22,673 bases of DNA from DASRHY01 sp046765875 (GCA_046765875.1 JBKPSJ010000272.1:1-22673), one strand, 5' to 3'; shown: positions 14,098 to 22,522, counted from the stretch's first letter. Made by a program: numbers and translations. Notes: a model not told the origin generated them from the letters alone.

Positions 14098-15315
14098 ATG
14101 CGCCGACACGATGAACGTGACCTCGGCAACGTCTCGGCGACCGAGGCGGCAGCGCTGCGGCGTGAGCTCGAGGCCGGTATGCCGGAGCTGCTGCACGAGG
14201 TGCGCCGACTTCTGGAGCAGGACTGGCCCGACTATGCCGAGTTCCTGCGCCGGGAGCACAACGAGCTGACCACGGCCGTGAGCGCGTTCGTTGACCGGCT
14301 GATGGACGTCGCCCGCGGGCAGCCACCCGGAGCCGACGACCCGCTGCGGCCCGGTGGGCTCGGCTGGGAGTTGTTCGAGCACATCGGCCGCCTGGAGTGG
14401 GTCGAGGGGCGCGATCTCACCACGCTGATGACCGCTTATCAGGTCGGCGCCAGGGCCGCGTGGTGGCACGTGTCCCGGACAGCCCTGCGAACAGGGGTGG
14501 AACCACTCACGCTGGCTGTGTTGGCAGAGTCGGTCTTCGAGTTCGTCGGAACGTTGTCCTCGGCATCGGCCCGCGGCTACGCGCAGGCACAGACCGAGAG
14601 CAGCCGCGAGCGCGAGCGGTTGCGTGACGAGCTGACCGACTTCCTGCTGTCGGGCCGGGCCACGCAGGCGGAGGTGACCGCGGCGGCCGCAGCGGCCGGT
14701 TGGTTGCTGCCGGCAAAGGCCGCACTGGTTCTGGTCGATCCGGCGGACGAGTTCGCGAGGTCGATCGTCGAGCGCGCCGACTCGGATTGCCTGCAGGTAC
14801 GCAGGGAGGGGCAGTTCGGCCTGATCGTCCCGGATCCTGCTCGCCCCGGCGGCCGGAACCGGCTGGGCACCGCCTTGCGAAGGGCACACGCAGTGGTCGG
14901 CCCGGCGGTGCCGCTGTCGACGCTGCCGGCCAGCGCTGCACTCGCCGCGGTGGCCGAACGGCTCGTCCAGGCGGGCGTGCTCAGCGGCGACCCGGTCTTC
15001 GTGGAGGACTGTCTCGACACCCTCATCGTGCACGCGAACGGCCAATTGCTGGCCGCGCTGCGCAACCAGGTGCTGGCGCCCCTGGACCGCTTCAGCCCGA
15101 GCACCCGGGAGCGGCTGACCGCGACTCTGACGTGCTGGCTGAGGCACGGCACCGACCGGCAGGCGGTGGCCCGCGAACTGCACATCCATCCGCACACGGT
15201 GCGATACCGGATCGGGCAGTTGCGCGAGGCATTCGGTCCGGCGCTGGACGATCCGGATCAGCGCGCCCGGCTGCTCCTCGCGCTCAACTGGGGACCGCCA
15301 CCGGTGTCGTCCTGA
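14098..15315 (+). CDS. PucR-type helix-turn-helix transcriptional regulator
   Basis: A protein of about 405 residues. The N-terminal half is helical and resembles the sensor part of actinobacterial PucR-type regulators (ELLHEVRRLLEQDWPDYAEFL, then DLTTLMTAYQVGARAAWWH). The middle holds a degenerate GGDEF-like fold. The C-terminus is the PucR HTH: LTCWLRHGTDRQAVARELHIHPHTVRYRIGQLRE, a close match to the family consensus. The start is uncertain: ATG 14098, ATG 14080, GTG 14065 and TTG 14059 are in frame. The later ATG leaves the palindrome outside the gene. It is divergent from hpnC, suggesting control of hopanoid genes, and its last 58 bases overlap the convergent acyltransferase gene. The effector is unknown. 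Confidence 0.88.
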   Translation: MRRHDERDLGNVSATEAAALRRELEAGMPELLHEVRRLLEQDWPDYAEFLRREHNELTTAVSAFVDRLMDVARGQPPGADDPLRPGGLGWELFEHIGRLEWVEGRDLTTLMTAYQVGARAAWWHVSRTALRTGVEPLTLAVLAESVFEFVGTLSSASARGYAQAQTESSRERERLRDELTDFLLSGRATQAEVTAAAAAAGWLLPAKAALVLVDPADEFARSIVERADSDCLQVRREGQFGLIVPDPARPGGRNRLGTALRRAHAVVGPAVPLSTLPASAALAAVAERLVQAGVLSGDPVFVEDCLDTLIVHANGQLLAALRNQVLAPLDRFSPSTRERLTATLTCWLRHGTDRQAVARELHIHPHTVRYRIGQLREAFGPALDDPDQRARLLLALNWGPPPVSS

Positions 15316-17291
15316 GGCATCCCGGCCAGGTCGCTGATCGCCTCGGCCAGGCCGGCGCCGAACCGGTCCGCGGAGAGCACGTCCGGGTCGGTGCTCACAC
15401 CGACACCGAGCCGCCCGTTCCAGCCGAGCACCCCGACCGCCACCGGCGCGCCCGGCGCCAGCGGGATGATCGGCACCACATCGGTCAGCGGTGCGCCGGC
15501 GAACGAAAGCTGCTCGGCCGGGCCGGACATATTGGTCACGATCCCGTGGAAGAACCGCCGGCCATAGACGGTGCGGGCGAACCAGCGAACCGCCGGCGCG
15601 GGCAACGGCGCCAGCAGACGCGACAGCACCATCCGGGATGCGAGCGCCCGCGTCGGGGTCCGCAATCGGCCGGTCCGGGCGGCGATCATGGCGAGCCGCT
15701 CGGTGGCCGTCATCGGCTCGAGTGGAAGGTCGACCATCACACCTGCCGTCACGTTGCCGGTCACCGCCGTCGGATCGGCTACGAGCAGCGGCACCGCGAC
15801 CCGCAGCCGCGAGCGGATCCGGTCCGCCAGGTCGGGACGCTGATCGCTCAGGGCCGTCGCAACGGCGTACAGCAAGACGTCGGTCACCCGGCACCCGAAC
15901 CGGCGCGCGACCGAGCGGACGACATCGCGGTCGAGCACAGTGGTCGCGAACTCCCGGCCCGGTGAGGTGGTGTCGCTCAGCGGCGCGGACGGAGTTCCGT
16001 CGGTGGCCAGCTGGGCGATGCCGAGGACGGTCGCGGCACCGCGCTGCAACGCGCTCGTGGACCGGTCGCCGGCATCACGGTTCAGCGGGATCCGCGGGTC
16101 GAAGAACGTCATGGCGGAGGCGACCACGCCAAGCCCGTCGGCGATGGTGTGATGTGCCAGCAGCACCAGCGCGGACTGGTCCTCGTCGACGCCGCGCACG
16201 ATGAACATCCGCCACATCGGCCGGTCCATCGGCAGCTGTGCCGCGGCGAGTCCGGACACGAAGTCCAGCAGGGCCTGCCTGCCGCCGGGACATCCGTCCG
16301 GGGTACGCAGGTCGTGCTCGGCGACGTGCCAGTCCAGGTCAAGCCGGGGTACGTCGATCCAGCGCGGCCGGCGCCATCGCGTACCCGGGTCGAGCCGGCG
16401 ACGGAACTGTGGCAGATCTCCCAGGGCCGAGGCCACCCGGCCGCGCACGTCGTGGATATCGGGACCACCAACCGGCGAGGGCGCGAACCAGGCCACGCCA
16501 CCGACTACCTGAGGTGTGGCGGGCGACTCGACGTACCAGAAGAAGGCATCGGCCGATGGCACGAGCACGCCCGGTATCTGGGCCCGGCGCCGCTCGTGGA
16601 TCGCGACGGCGGCGACGGCCAGCCAGACCGCGACGATGCCGCCGACCGCGTCGAGGACGAAATGGTTGGCGGTCGCCATCACGACCGTCGTGGTGGCCAG
16701 GACGTGCAGCGCGCTGAGCAGCTGGACCCATCTCGACGCCCCGACAACAGCCAGCATGACGCTCACCCAGACCGCCCAGGCGACGTGCAGCGATGGCATC
16801 GCGGCCAGGTGGTTCGCCGTCTCGACCAGCGGCGATCCCCACGAACCCCAGGTCCCGGCCGTGCGTACGGTGTCGACCATCCCGGCATCGGACAGCATCC
16901 GCGGCGGCGTCACCGGATACAGCAGGAAGCACACGATACCGATCAGGTTGAGCACCACGAAGGTGTTGCGCACGAACCGGTACCGCTCCGGCCGGCGCAG
17001 GTACGCCCACACCAGCAGCAACAGCGCGGCGGCGAGATAGCTGAACGCATACTCGTAGTTCGCCGCCAGGGTGAGCCAGTGGTGCGGGACGAGCCACCGG
17101 TTGAGGGTGTGCTCCACGTCGATACCCAGCCACTGCTCGAACTGAAGCAGATCGCGTCCGTTGCGGTCCGCCGCTACCCGCCGCGCCGGGCCGGCCGACA
17201 GCTCCGCCACGACGTACGCGCCGAACACCACCAGCCCGATCCCGACCTCGGTCCACACCCGCAGGGCGGGACCGGTTCCGCGCGCGTTCAC
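15258..17291 (-). CDS. bifunctional PAP2-type phosphatase / WS-DGAT O-acyltransferase fusion
   Basis: A 677-residue membrane protein. Residues about 1-235 hold several transmembrane helices and a PAP2/inositolphosphotransferase-like pattern: VTPPRM (128-132), AMPSLHVAW with PSLH at 166-169, and ANHFVLD with His210 and Asp214. From about 265 the protein is a wax-ester-synthase/DGAT-type acyltransferase with the catalytic HHTIADG (380-386), NVTAGVMVDLPLEP and VTNMSGPAEQLSF. One part could dephosphorylate or transfer a lipid head group and the other acylate the product, a natural pairing for neutral lipid or modified lipid synthesis. The GTG start overlaps the upstream transporter-like gene stop as GTGA. 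The substrate is unknown. The 3' end overlaps the convergent PucR-type gene by 58 bases. Confidence 0.92.
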   Translation of the reverse strand: MNARGTGPALRVWTEVGIGLVVFGAYVVAELSAGPARRVAADRNGRDLLQFEQWLGIDVEHTLNRWLVPHHWLTLAANYEYAFSYLAAALLLLVWAYLRRPERYRFVRNTFVVLNLIGIVCFLLYPVTPPRMLSDAGMVDTVRTAGTWGSWGSPLVETANHLAAMPSLHVAWAVWVSVMLAVVGASRWVQLLSALHVLATTTVVMATANHFVLDAVGGIVAVWLAVAAVAIHERRRAQIPGVLVPSADAFFWYVESPATPQVVGGVAWFAPSPVGGPDIHDVRGRVASALGDLPQFRRRLDPGTRWRRPRWIDVPRLDLDWHVAEHDLRTPDGCPGGRQALLDFVSGLAAAQLPMDRPMWRMFIVRGVDEDQSALVLLAHHTIADGLGVVASAMTFFDPRIPLNRDAGDRSTSALQRGAATVLGIAQLATDGTPSAPLSDTTSPGREFATTVLDRDVVRSVARRFGCRVTDVLLYAVATALSDQRPDLADRIRSRLRVAVPLLVADPTAVTGNVTAGVMVDLPLEPMTATERLAMIAARTGRLRTPTRALASRMVLSRLLAPLPAPAVRWFARTVYGRRFFHGIVTNMSGPAEQLSFAGAPLTDVVPIIPLAPGAPVAVGVLGWNGRLGVGVSTDPDVLSADRFGAGLAEAISDLAGMPQDDTGGGPQLSARSSRAR

Positions 17292-18181
17292 GATTGGTTC
17301 ATAGCACCGACCGGGGACATGGCCGGTGCGGAGGTCCGGGCAGGAGACTTGGCCAGCGCGAGCACGCCGACCATGAGCAGCAGGCCGGCACCGGCGATAC
17401 CGGCCAGCGAGCCGGGATCGGTCGGGACGCGTACGTCGAAGGCCAGCACCCCTGCCAGGTAGCTGGCGACCGGATTGGTGATGTTCATCGCGGCGACCGA
17501 CCAGGTCAGCGCTGGACCGGCGAAGGCCGCCTGCTCGATCAGCAGGCCCGACAGCGTCGAAATGGCCAGGAAGTACCCGGGCCAGTCCTTGGCGGTGCCG
17601 GCGATCCCGACGCTGAGCAGGTCGTCCGCGGTCAGCTTCATGAACACCGCGGACATCGCGAAGCACAGACCGGCTGCGACGGCGCTCGGTATCGTGCCGG
17701 ACCGCATCGACCGGGACAGCGCGACCAGCACCACGACGAACACGGTGGAAGCGAGCGCGGCGAGCAATACCTCTGCCCGGTCGGGCTCTCCCGACAACGG
17801 AGCACCCTCGACCGCGAAGAGCAACGCGAGACCGGCGCAGACCGACCCGGCACCCAGCCAGGCCCGTTTGCCGGGCAACGACCGCCGGCGCAACGACACC
17901 AAGGCCAGCGTGAACACCAGTTGCGCGGTGAGCAGCGGCTGTACGACAGCGACCGATCCGAGATGCAGCGCTATCGCCTGGCACAGGAAGCCGACCAGGT
18001 TCGTCACCCAGCCGATCACCCAGGCCCGCTGGCCCAGGACGTTGCCGAAGTTGCGCGCGACGTGTACGGCATCGCGTACCTCGGCACCCGCGAACGCGGA
18101 TCCCAGTCCCTGTTGCTGCAGGACCGCCGCTCGGGCGAACAGGAAGGCGGCGACGACGGCGAGTGCGATGACCAGACTCAT
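17288..18181 (-). CDS. EamA/DMT-superfamily-like membrane protein
   Basis: A 297-residue integral membrane protein with about nine or ten hydrophobic segments arranged as two similar halves, as in drug/metabolite transporters. Recognisable pieces are LVGFLCQAIALHLGSVAVVQPLLTAQLVFTLAL in the first half and MNITNPVASYLAGVLAFD in the second. It also resembles actinobacterial DMT-family proteins annotated only as hypothetical or as magnesium-transporter-like. The ATG at 18181 overlaps the SDR stop as ATGA, and its stop overlaps the fusion gene start, so the three are one unit. It may move a lipid precursor or product across the membrane; that is inference from context. Confidence 0.85.
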   Translation of the reverse strand: MSLVIALAVVAAFLFARAAVLQQQGLGSAFAGAEVRDAVHVARNFGNVLGQRAWVIGWVTNLVGFLCQAIALHLGSVAVVQPLLTAQLVFTLALVSLRRRSLPGKRAWLGAGSVCAGLALLFAVEGAPLSGEPDRAEVLLAALASTVFVVVLVALSRSMRSGTIPSAVAAGLCFAMSAVFMKLTADDLLSVGIAGTAKDWPGYFLAISTLSGLLIEQAAFAGPALTWSVAAMNITNPVASYLAGVLAFDVRVPTDPGSLAGIAGAGLLLMVGVLALAKSPARTSAPAMSPVGAMNQS

Positions 18182-18954
18182 GCAGCCGTCCCATCCGTGG
18201 ACCGCACCGGCTCACCGAACCGCGTCGCCAGCCGGTTGAACGTGCCGGGCGCGATCGCTCTGGCCAGCACCGGCAGCCGCAACCAGCGTGGGACGTACGT
18301 CTCGGCCCGTCCGGTCTCGATCGCGTTCTGTACGGCAGCCGCCACCCGGTCGGCCTCGACCGGTCTGGGGAAGGACCGGTCGTACGCGCGCCCGCGCCGG
18401 TCGAAGAACGGCGTCCGCACCGCACCGGGCACCACGACACTGACGGCCACTCCGGAACCTGCGAGCTCATACCTGAGGCTTTCCGCGAAGCCGTCGATCC
18501 CTGCCTTCGCAGCCGAGTACACCGCTTCGCCGGCTACGCCGAGCCGGCCCGCAATCGAACCCACAAAACACACAACACCTGTACGGCGCTGGATCATGCC
18601 CGGCAACAGTGCATTGGTCAGCTCGATCGGTGCGGTCAGACAGATGGCAAGTAGTTCCTGCGCGATGTCGCGCGGCATCCGTACCAGTGGGCCGGACCAG
18701 CCGAACCCGGCATTGTTGACCACGGCATCCACTTTGCCGTGTACCGCCAACGCGCGCTCGGCAATTTCAGCTCCGGCCCCGGGAAAGCCCAGATCGGCGA
18801 CCAGCGGGATACCGCCGACCAGCGCGGCCACCTCGTCGGTCCGCGCCGGGTCCCGGCCGTGCACGATCACCCGATGGCCGGCCGCGGCCAGCCGGACAGC
18901 GCTGGCCCTGCCGATCCCGGACGAAGCCCCGGTGACGAGCACGACGCGCTCCAT
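18178..18954 (-). CDS. short-chain dehydrogenase/reductase (SDR)
   Basis: A 258-residue classical SDR. The NAD(P)-binding motif is TGASSGIG (8-15), followed by NNAG (80-83) and the catalytic Ser133, Tyr146 and Lys150 (SIAG...YSAAK). HGRDP after the second strand suggests NADP(H) preference, because a basic residue follows the strand. PGAVRTPFF is the usual substrate-loop start. The C-terminal extension (about residues 205-258) is hydrophobic and basic (YVPRWLRLPVLARAIAPGTFNRL), as in SDRs acting on lipids at the membrane. First gene of the SDR - transporter-like - PAP2/acyltransferase unit. The 229-base region upstream (18955-19183) has no gene I can support and should hold its promoter. Confidence 0.92.
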   Translation of the reverse strand: MERVVLVTGASSGIGRASAVRLAAAGHRVIVHGRDPARTDEVAALVGGIPLVADLGFPGAGAEIAERALAVHGKVDAVVNNAGFGWSGPLVRMPRDIAQELLAICLTAPIELTNALLPGMIQRRTGVVCFVGSIAGRLGVAGEAVYSAAKAGIDGFAESLRYELAGSGVAVSVVVPGAVRTPFFDRRGRAYDRSFPRPVEADRVAAAVQNAIETGRAETYVPRWLRLPVLARAIAPGTFNRLATRFGEPVRSTDGTAA

Positions 18955-19183
18955 GTCGCGCGCGACCCCCCTTCCAGCCGACTACGGTTTCCACGGTACT
19001 GCGACCCTGGCCGCAGTCTTTACCAGAAAACGCGTCAGCCCGGCAGTATGCCTTCGTACAGTCGCGCCATGTCTGGGTGCCTGCAGCTTTCGACCATTAC
19101 GGCAGATCGAGACGACGCTGTGCGCATCGCCCGCTCGGCCGTCGAAGGGCCTCCTAGTGGCAGGACGGCAGCGTCCGGGTGGG

Positions 19184-19579
19184 TCAGGCGTTGACCAGCT
19201 GCTGTACTCGTTGGAAAGACACACCGAGCAGATGCGCAGCGTCCCTTAGTGACACACTCTCTCGACGCAGCTCCGTCGCGGCTTCCCGGATCACGCGGTC
19301 GTAATGCTGCTGGGCCTCGCGCAGGTGCGCGCGCGCCGCATTGGTCTGGGTCACCGCTTTCACCGCGGATCGGTCGAGCGCGCCGTCGTATGACCAGTGC
19401 AGGTCGAAGGAATCCTCATCGATTTCCAAGAGCCCGGCGAGCAGGTCGCGGACCTCGGCTTCCAAGTCAGCTAGGCGGCGGGCCTCAGTGGCGCCGCCGC
19501 GCACGCCACGGACCACGGCCACCCAGTACGGGTATTCGCGGGTCACGTCAACGTCGTAGAGGTCTATTAGTCCAGCCAT
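19184..19579 (-). CDS. HicB-like antitoxin with C-terminal helix-turn-helix
   Basis: A 131-residue protein. Residues about 6-60 resemble the HicB fold (YDVDVTREYPYWVAVVRGVRG, GATEARRLADLEAEVRDLLAGLL). The C-terminal SLRDAAHLLGVSFQRVQQLVN is a helix-turn-helix, suitable for autoregulation. It overlaps the upstream HicA-like gene by 13 bases; the ATG at 19579 has GGAGAGG just upstream. In HicAB systems HicB neutralises HicA and represses the pair. The central region is charged and not diagnostic, so a different small DNA-binding partner protein remains possible. Confidence 0.7.
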   Translation of the reverse strand: MAGLIDLYDVDVTREYPYWVAVVRGVRGGATEARRLADLEAEVRDLLAGLLEIDEDSFDLHWSYDGALDRSAVKAVTQTNAARAHLREAQQHYDRVIREAATELRRESVSLRDAAHLLGVSFQRVQQLVNA

Positions 19580-19779
19580 CCCTCTCCGAAGATGGGCTCG
19601 AGCGCGTTCTCGATACTGCGGGACAAGGTCGTCGACATCGCACCTGCATGGCCGGTGAGGCCTACCCTGCCGATCTCCTTTCCGTCGGCGTCGAGAACCA
19701 CCCAGATGGTGTGCGAGCCCTTGCCCCGCTTGTGCAACTGCTCAGCGGTCCATCCGTTGGCCCTGGCGTGCTTCCGCAT
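19567..19779 (-). CDS. HicA-like mRNA interferase toxin
   Basis: A 70-residue basic protein with the HicA double-stranded-RNA-binding-like pattern: NGW, HKRGKGSHTIWVVLD with the catalytic His in GSH, then GRVGLTGHAGAMSTTLSRSIENAL as the closing strand and helix. HicA toxins cut mRNA when free. The ATG at 19779 has AAGG close upstream; a stop codon lies ten codons further up, so the N-terminus is short but plausible. It precedes and overlaps the HicB-like gene, the usual toxin-first order. Family assignment rests on the GSH motif, the small size and the partner. Confidence 0.72.
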   Translation of the reverse strand: MRKHARANGWTAEQLHKRGKGSHTIWVVLDADGKEIGRVGLTGHAGAMSTTLSRSIENALEPIFGEGWLD

Positions 19780-19828
19780 AGCCTTCAGCGCCTGCCGCGC
19801 TGACCGCTATCCCTGCACCATGAGGGTG

Positions 19829-19857
19829 CGTCTAGCGCTAGACATTCAAGTGTCCAA
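19829..19857 (-). promoter_or_regulatory. candidate hicAB promoter with palindromic operator
   Basis: GTCTAGCGCTAGAC at 19830-19843 is an exact 14-bp palindrome upstream of the HicA-like gene. On the minus strand a -35-like TTGGAC (19857-19852) is followed after 17 bases by a -10-like TAGACG (19834-19829), so the palindrome covers the -10 region. A second inverted repeat, GTGTC-10-GACAC, spans 19850-19869. Both fit autoregulation by a HicB-type HTH protein. The boxes are weak matches and were chosen by eye. Confidence 0.5.
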
Positions 19858-19929
19858 CGAGGTAGACACCTGTCACCCTGGCCACTCCCAAATCAGCGCA
19901 GCGGCGGCCAGCCTTGACCGGCGGCCACG

Positions 19930-21093
19930 TCAGGCGAGGCCTTTCAAGAGCTGCCGCGCCATCACAATCCGCTGTACCTGGTTGGTGCCTTCGTAGATCT
20001 GGGTGATTTTGGCGTCGCGCATCATGCGTTCGACTGGGTAGTCGTGCGTGTACCCGTAGCCGCCCAGGAGTTGGACTGCGTCAGTCGTGACTGCCATTGC
20101 TACGTCGGAGGCGAAGCACTTGGCGGCTGCGCCGAAGTAGGTCAGGTCGGGGTCGTTGCGTTCCGAACGAGCCGCGGCGGCGTATGTGAGCTGGCGGGCC
20201 GCTTCGGTCTTCATGCCCATGTCGGCGAGCATGAACTGCAGGCCCTGGAACTCGGCAATCGCCTTGCCGAACTGCCTGCGCTCCTTGACGTATCCGAGTG
20301 CGTAGTCGAGCGCTCCCTGGGCGACGCCCAGCGCCTGCGCCGCGATGGTGATCCGGGTGTGGTCCAGCGTCGACATCGCGGTCGCGAACCCCGTGCCTGG
20401 CTCGCCGATCATGCGCGACGCCGGCACCTTGACGTTGTCGAAGTACACCTCGCGCGTCGGCGAGCCCTTGATCCCGAGCTTCTTCTCCGGCGCGCCGAAC
20501 GAGACGCCCGGATCGGTCTTCTCCACGACGAACGCGCTGATCCCGCGCGAGCTTGCCTCCGCGTCGGTGACGGCGAAGACCGTGTAGTAGTCCGAGACCT
20601 CGGCGTTGGTGATCCAGCGCTTCACGCCGTTGAGCACGTAGTCCTCACCCGATCTCACCGCGCGGGTCTTCATCGACGCGGCGTCGGAGCCGGCCTCGGG
20701 CTCGGACAGGCAGTAGCTGAACATCGCGTCGCCGACCGCCACCTCGGGCAGGTAGCGCTGCTTGAGTTCCTCGGACCCGGCCAGCAGCAGTGGCAGCGTG
20801 CCGAGCTTGTTCACCGCCGGGATCAGCGAGCTGCTGCAGCAGGCTCGGGCCACTTCCTCGATCACTATCACCGTCGCGAGCGCGTCCGCACCCGCCCCGC
20901 CGTACAGCTCGGGAATGTGCGGGGCGTGGAAGTCCGAGGCCTTGAGCGCGTCGTACGAGGCCTTCGGGAATTCGGCGGTCTCGTCCACCTCGGCGGCGTG
21001 CGGAGCGACCTTGGCGTCGCAGACGTCGCGGACCGCCGCCCGGATCGCCTGATGCTCCTCGGACAGCTGGTACAGATCGAAAGAGTTACTCAC
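19930..21093 (-). CDS. acyl-CoA dehydrogenase
   Basis: A 387-residue FAD enzyme that forms the alpha-beta double bond of an acyl-CoA, passing electrons to ETF. Signature segments are FSYCLSEPEAGSDAASMKT, KRWITNAEVSDYYTVFAVTD, and the C-terminal GGYGYTHDYPVERMMRDAKITQIYEGTNQVQRIV, where Glu368 of YEGT is in the catalytic-base position of short-chain and branched-chain enzymes. The start is uncertain: GTG 21093 gives a normal N-terminus, and a TTG at 21102 adds three residues; neither has a strong ribosome-binding site. It stands alone, divergent from the sugar dehydrogenase gene. The chain-length preference cannot be read from the sequence. Confidence 0.94.
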   Translation of the reverse strand: MSNSFDLYQLSEEHQAIRAAVRDVCDAKVAPHAAEVDETAEFPKASYDALKASDFHAPHIPELYGGAGADALATVIVIEEVARACCSSSLIPAVNKLGTLPLLLAGSEELKQRYLPEVAVGDAMFSYCLSEPEAGSDAASMKTRAVRSGEDYVLNGVKRWITNAEVSDYYTVFAVTDAEASSRGISAFVVEKTDPGVSFGAPEKKLGIKGSPTREVYFDNVKVPASRMIGEPGTGFATAMSTLDHTRITIAAQALGVAQGALDYALGYVKERRQFGKAIAEFQGLQFMLADMGMKTEAARQLTYAAAARSERNDPDLTYFGAAAKCFASDVAMAVTTDAVQLLGGYGYTHDYPVERMMRDAKITQIYEGTNQVQRIVMARQLLKGLA

Positions 21094-21196
21094 GGGTTGC
21101 AATGTACGTCCCGCTGCGAGGATCGCCTATGGCATGGGCCACCCCCAGGTCAGGCGGTGGTCACGAGCCGGTAAACGTGCTGGGTAGGCTCACAGC

Positions 21197-22516
21197 ATGA
21201 CTTTGCGGATCTCCGTGATCGGGACCAGTTATCTCGGCGCCAACACCGCCGCCGGGATGGCCGAATTCGGCTTCGAGGTGGTCGGGGTCGACATCGACGA
21301 GAGCCGCGTCAAGCTGCTCAACGAGGGCCGGGCGCCGCTGTACGAGCCGGGGCTGGACCCGCTCCTGAAGAAGCACACCGACAGCGGCCGACTGCGGTTC
21401 ACCACCGATTACACCGAGATCGCGGACTGGGCCGACGTGCATTTCATCTGTGTCGGTACGCCGCAGAGCGACGGCGACTACGCGGCGGACCTGTCCCAGG
21501 TGAACGCCGTGGTCGACATGCTGGCCCCGCACCTGAGCAGGCCGACGCTGATCGTCGGTCGATCGACCGTTCCGGTCGGTACGGCGGCCAAGCTGCACGC
21601 CCGGTTCACCGCGGAGGCATCCGCGGGCGACGGCATCGATCTGGCCTGGCAGCCGGAGTTTCTTCGCGAGGCGCACGGCGTCGACGACACGCTGCATCCG
21701 GACCGGCTGGTCTTCGGCGTCGAGAACACTGCCACCGAGGAGAAGATGCGCGAGGTGTTCGCCGTACCGATCCGCGAGGGCGCCCCGGTGGTGGTCTGCA
21801 ACCGCGAGACCGCCGAACTGGTCAAGGGCGCGGCGAACGCGTTCCTGGCCACGAAGATCTCGTTCATCAACGCGCTCGCAGAGATGTGCGACCAGGTCGG
21901 CGCGGACGTGTCGTTGCTGGCCGATTCGATCGGGTACGACAAGCGGATCGGCCGCGGGATGCTCAACGCCGGGCCCGGATACGGCGGCGGCTGCCTGCCC
22001 AAGGACCTGCGCTCGTTCATGGCCCGGGCCGGTGAGCTCGGGGTCGAGGAGATCATCACGTTCCTGCGCGCGGTCGACGAGATCAACCGGCGCCGCCGGT
22101 CTCGGATCATCGACGTCGCGCACGAGCTGGTCGGCGAGAGCTGGCTTGGCCGCAAGGTCGCAGTACTCGGTGCGGCGTTCAAGGCCGGCACCGACGATGT
22201 CAGATCCTCACCCGCGCTAGACGTCGCGGGCCGGATCCAGCTGCACGGCGCGACGGTGACGGTGTACGACCCGCAGGCGACTGAGAACGCCCGCCGGGTC
22301 CGGCCGACGCTCAACTACGCGGGCTCCGCGCTGGAGGCATGTGAAGGCGCGCACGTGGTGCTGCACCTGACCGAGTGGCCAGATTTCCGCGATCTCGACC
22401 CGGCCGAGCTGAAGACCGTCGTGGCCAACCCGGTCATCGTCGACGGCCGGCTCGCCCTCGACGCCGCCGCCTGGCGAGCCGCCGGTTGGACGTACCGGTC
22501 CCCGGGCCGCCCCTGA
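21197..22516 (+). CDS. UDP-glucose / nucleotide-sugar 6-dehydrogenase
   Basis: A 439-residue enzyme of the UDP-glucose/GDP-mannose dehydrogenase family, oxidising the C6 of a nucleotide sugar twice with NAD to the uronic acid. Domains in order: N-terminal NAD-binding (ISVIGTSYLG, 5-14, then VVGVDID), STVPVGT (123-129), the central helix with ELVKGAANAFLATKISFIN (Lys210, Lys220), the catalytic GGGCLPKDLRSF (Cys266), and the C-terminal domain with AVLGAAFKAGTDDVRSSPALDV. The coenzyme motif reads GTSxxG where GxGxxG is usual. The ATG at 21197 has GTAGG upstream. The product probably feeds cell-surface polysaccharide. UDP-glucose is the likeliest substrate. Confidence 0.93.
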   Translation: MTLRISVIGTSYLGANTAAGMAEFGFEVVGVDIDESRVKLLNEGRAPLYEPGLDPLLKKHTDSGRLRFTTDYTEIADWADVHFICVGTPQSDGDYAADLSQVNAVVDMLAPHLSRPTLIVGRSTVPVGTAAKLHARFTAEASAGDGIDLAWQPEFLREAHGVDDTLHPDRLVFGVENTATEEKMREVFAVPIREGAPVVVCNRETAELVKGAANAFLATKISFINALAEMCDQVGADVSLLADSIGYDKRIGRGMLNAGPGYGGGCLPKDLRSFMARAGELGVEEIITFLRAVDEINRRRRSRIIDVAHELVGESWLGRKVAVLGAAFKAGTDDVRSSPALDVAGRIQLHGATVTVYDPQATENARRVRPTLNYAGSALEACEGAHVVLHLTEWPDFRDLDPAELKTVVANPVIVDGRLALDAAAWRAAGWTYRSPGRP

Positions 22517-22522
22517 CCGGAG

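Noticed and set aside
18955..19183. Possible gene remnant between the SDR and the HicB-like gene
   Set aside because: Open frames here are short, start inside neighbours or lack any recognisable motif, so I list the region as intergenic.
17294..19249. A 651-codon plus-strand open frame over the SDR/transporter-like genes
   Set aside because: It lies opposite genes with clear catalytic or membrane patterns, and its composition is of the shadow type.
19902..19927. Direct repeat CGGCGGCCA (19902-19910 and 19919-19927) as an attachment site
   Set aside because: Only 9 bp, GC-rich, no integrase or tRNA nearby; chance is a sufficient explanation.
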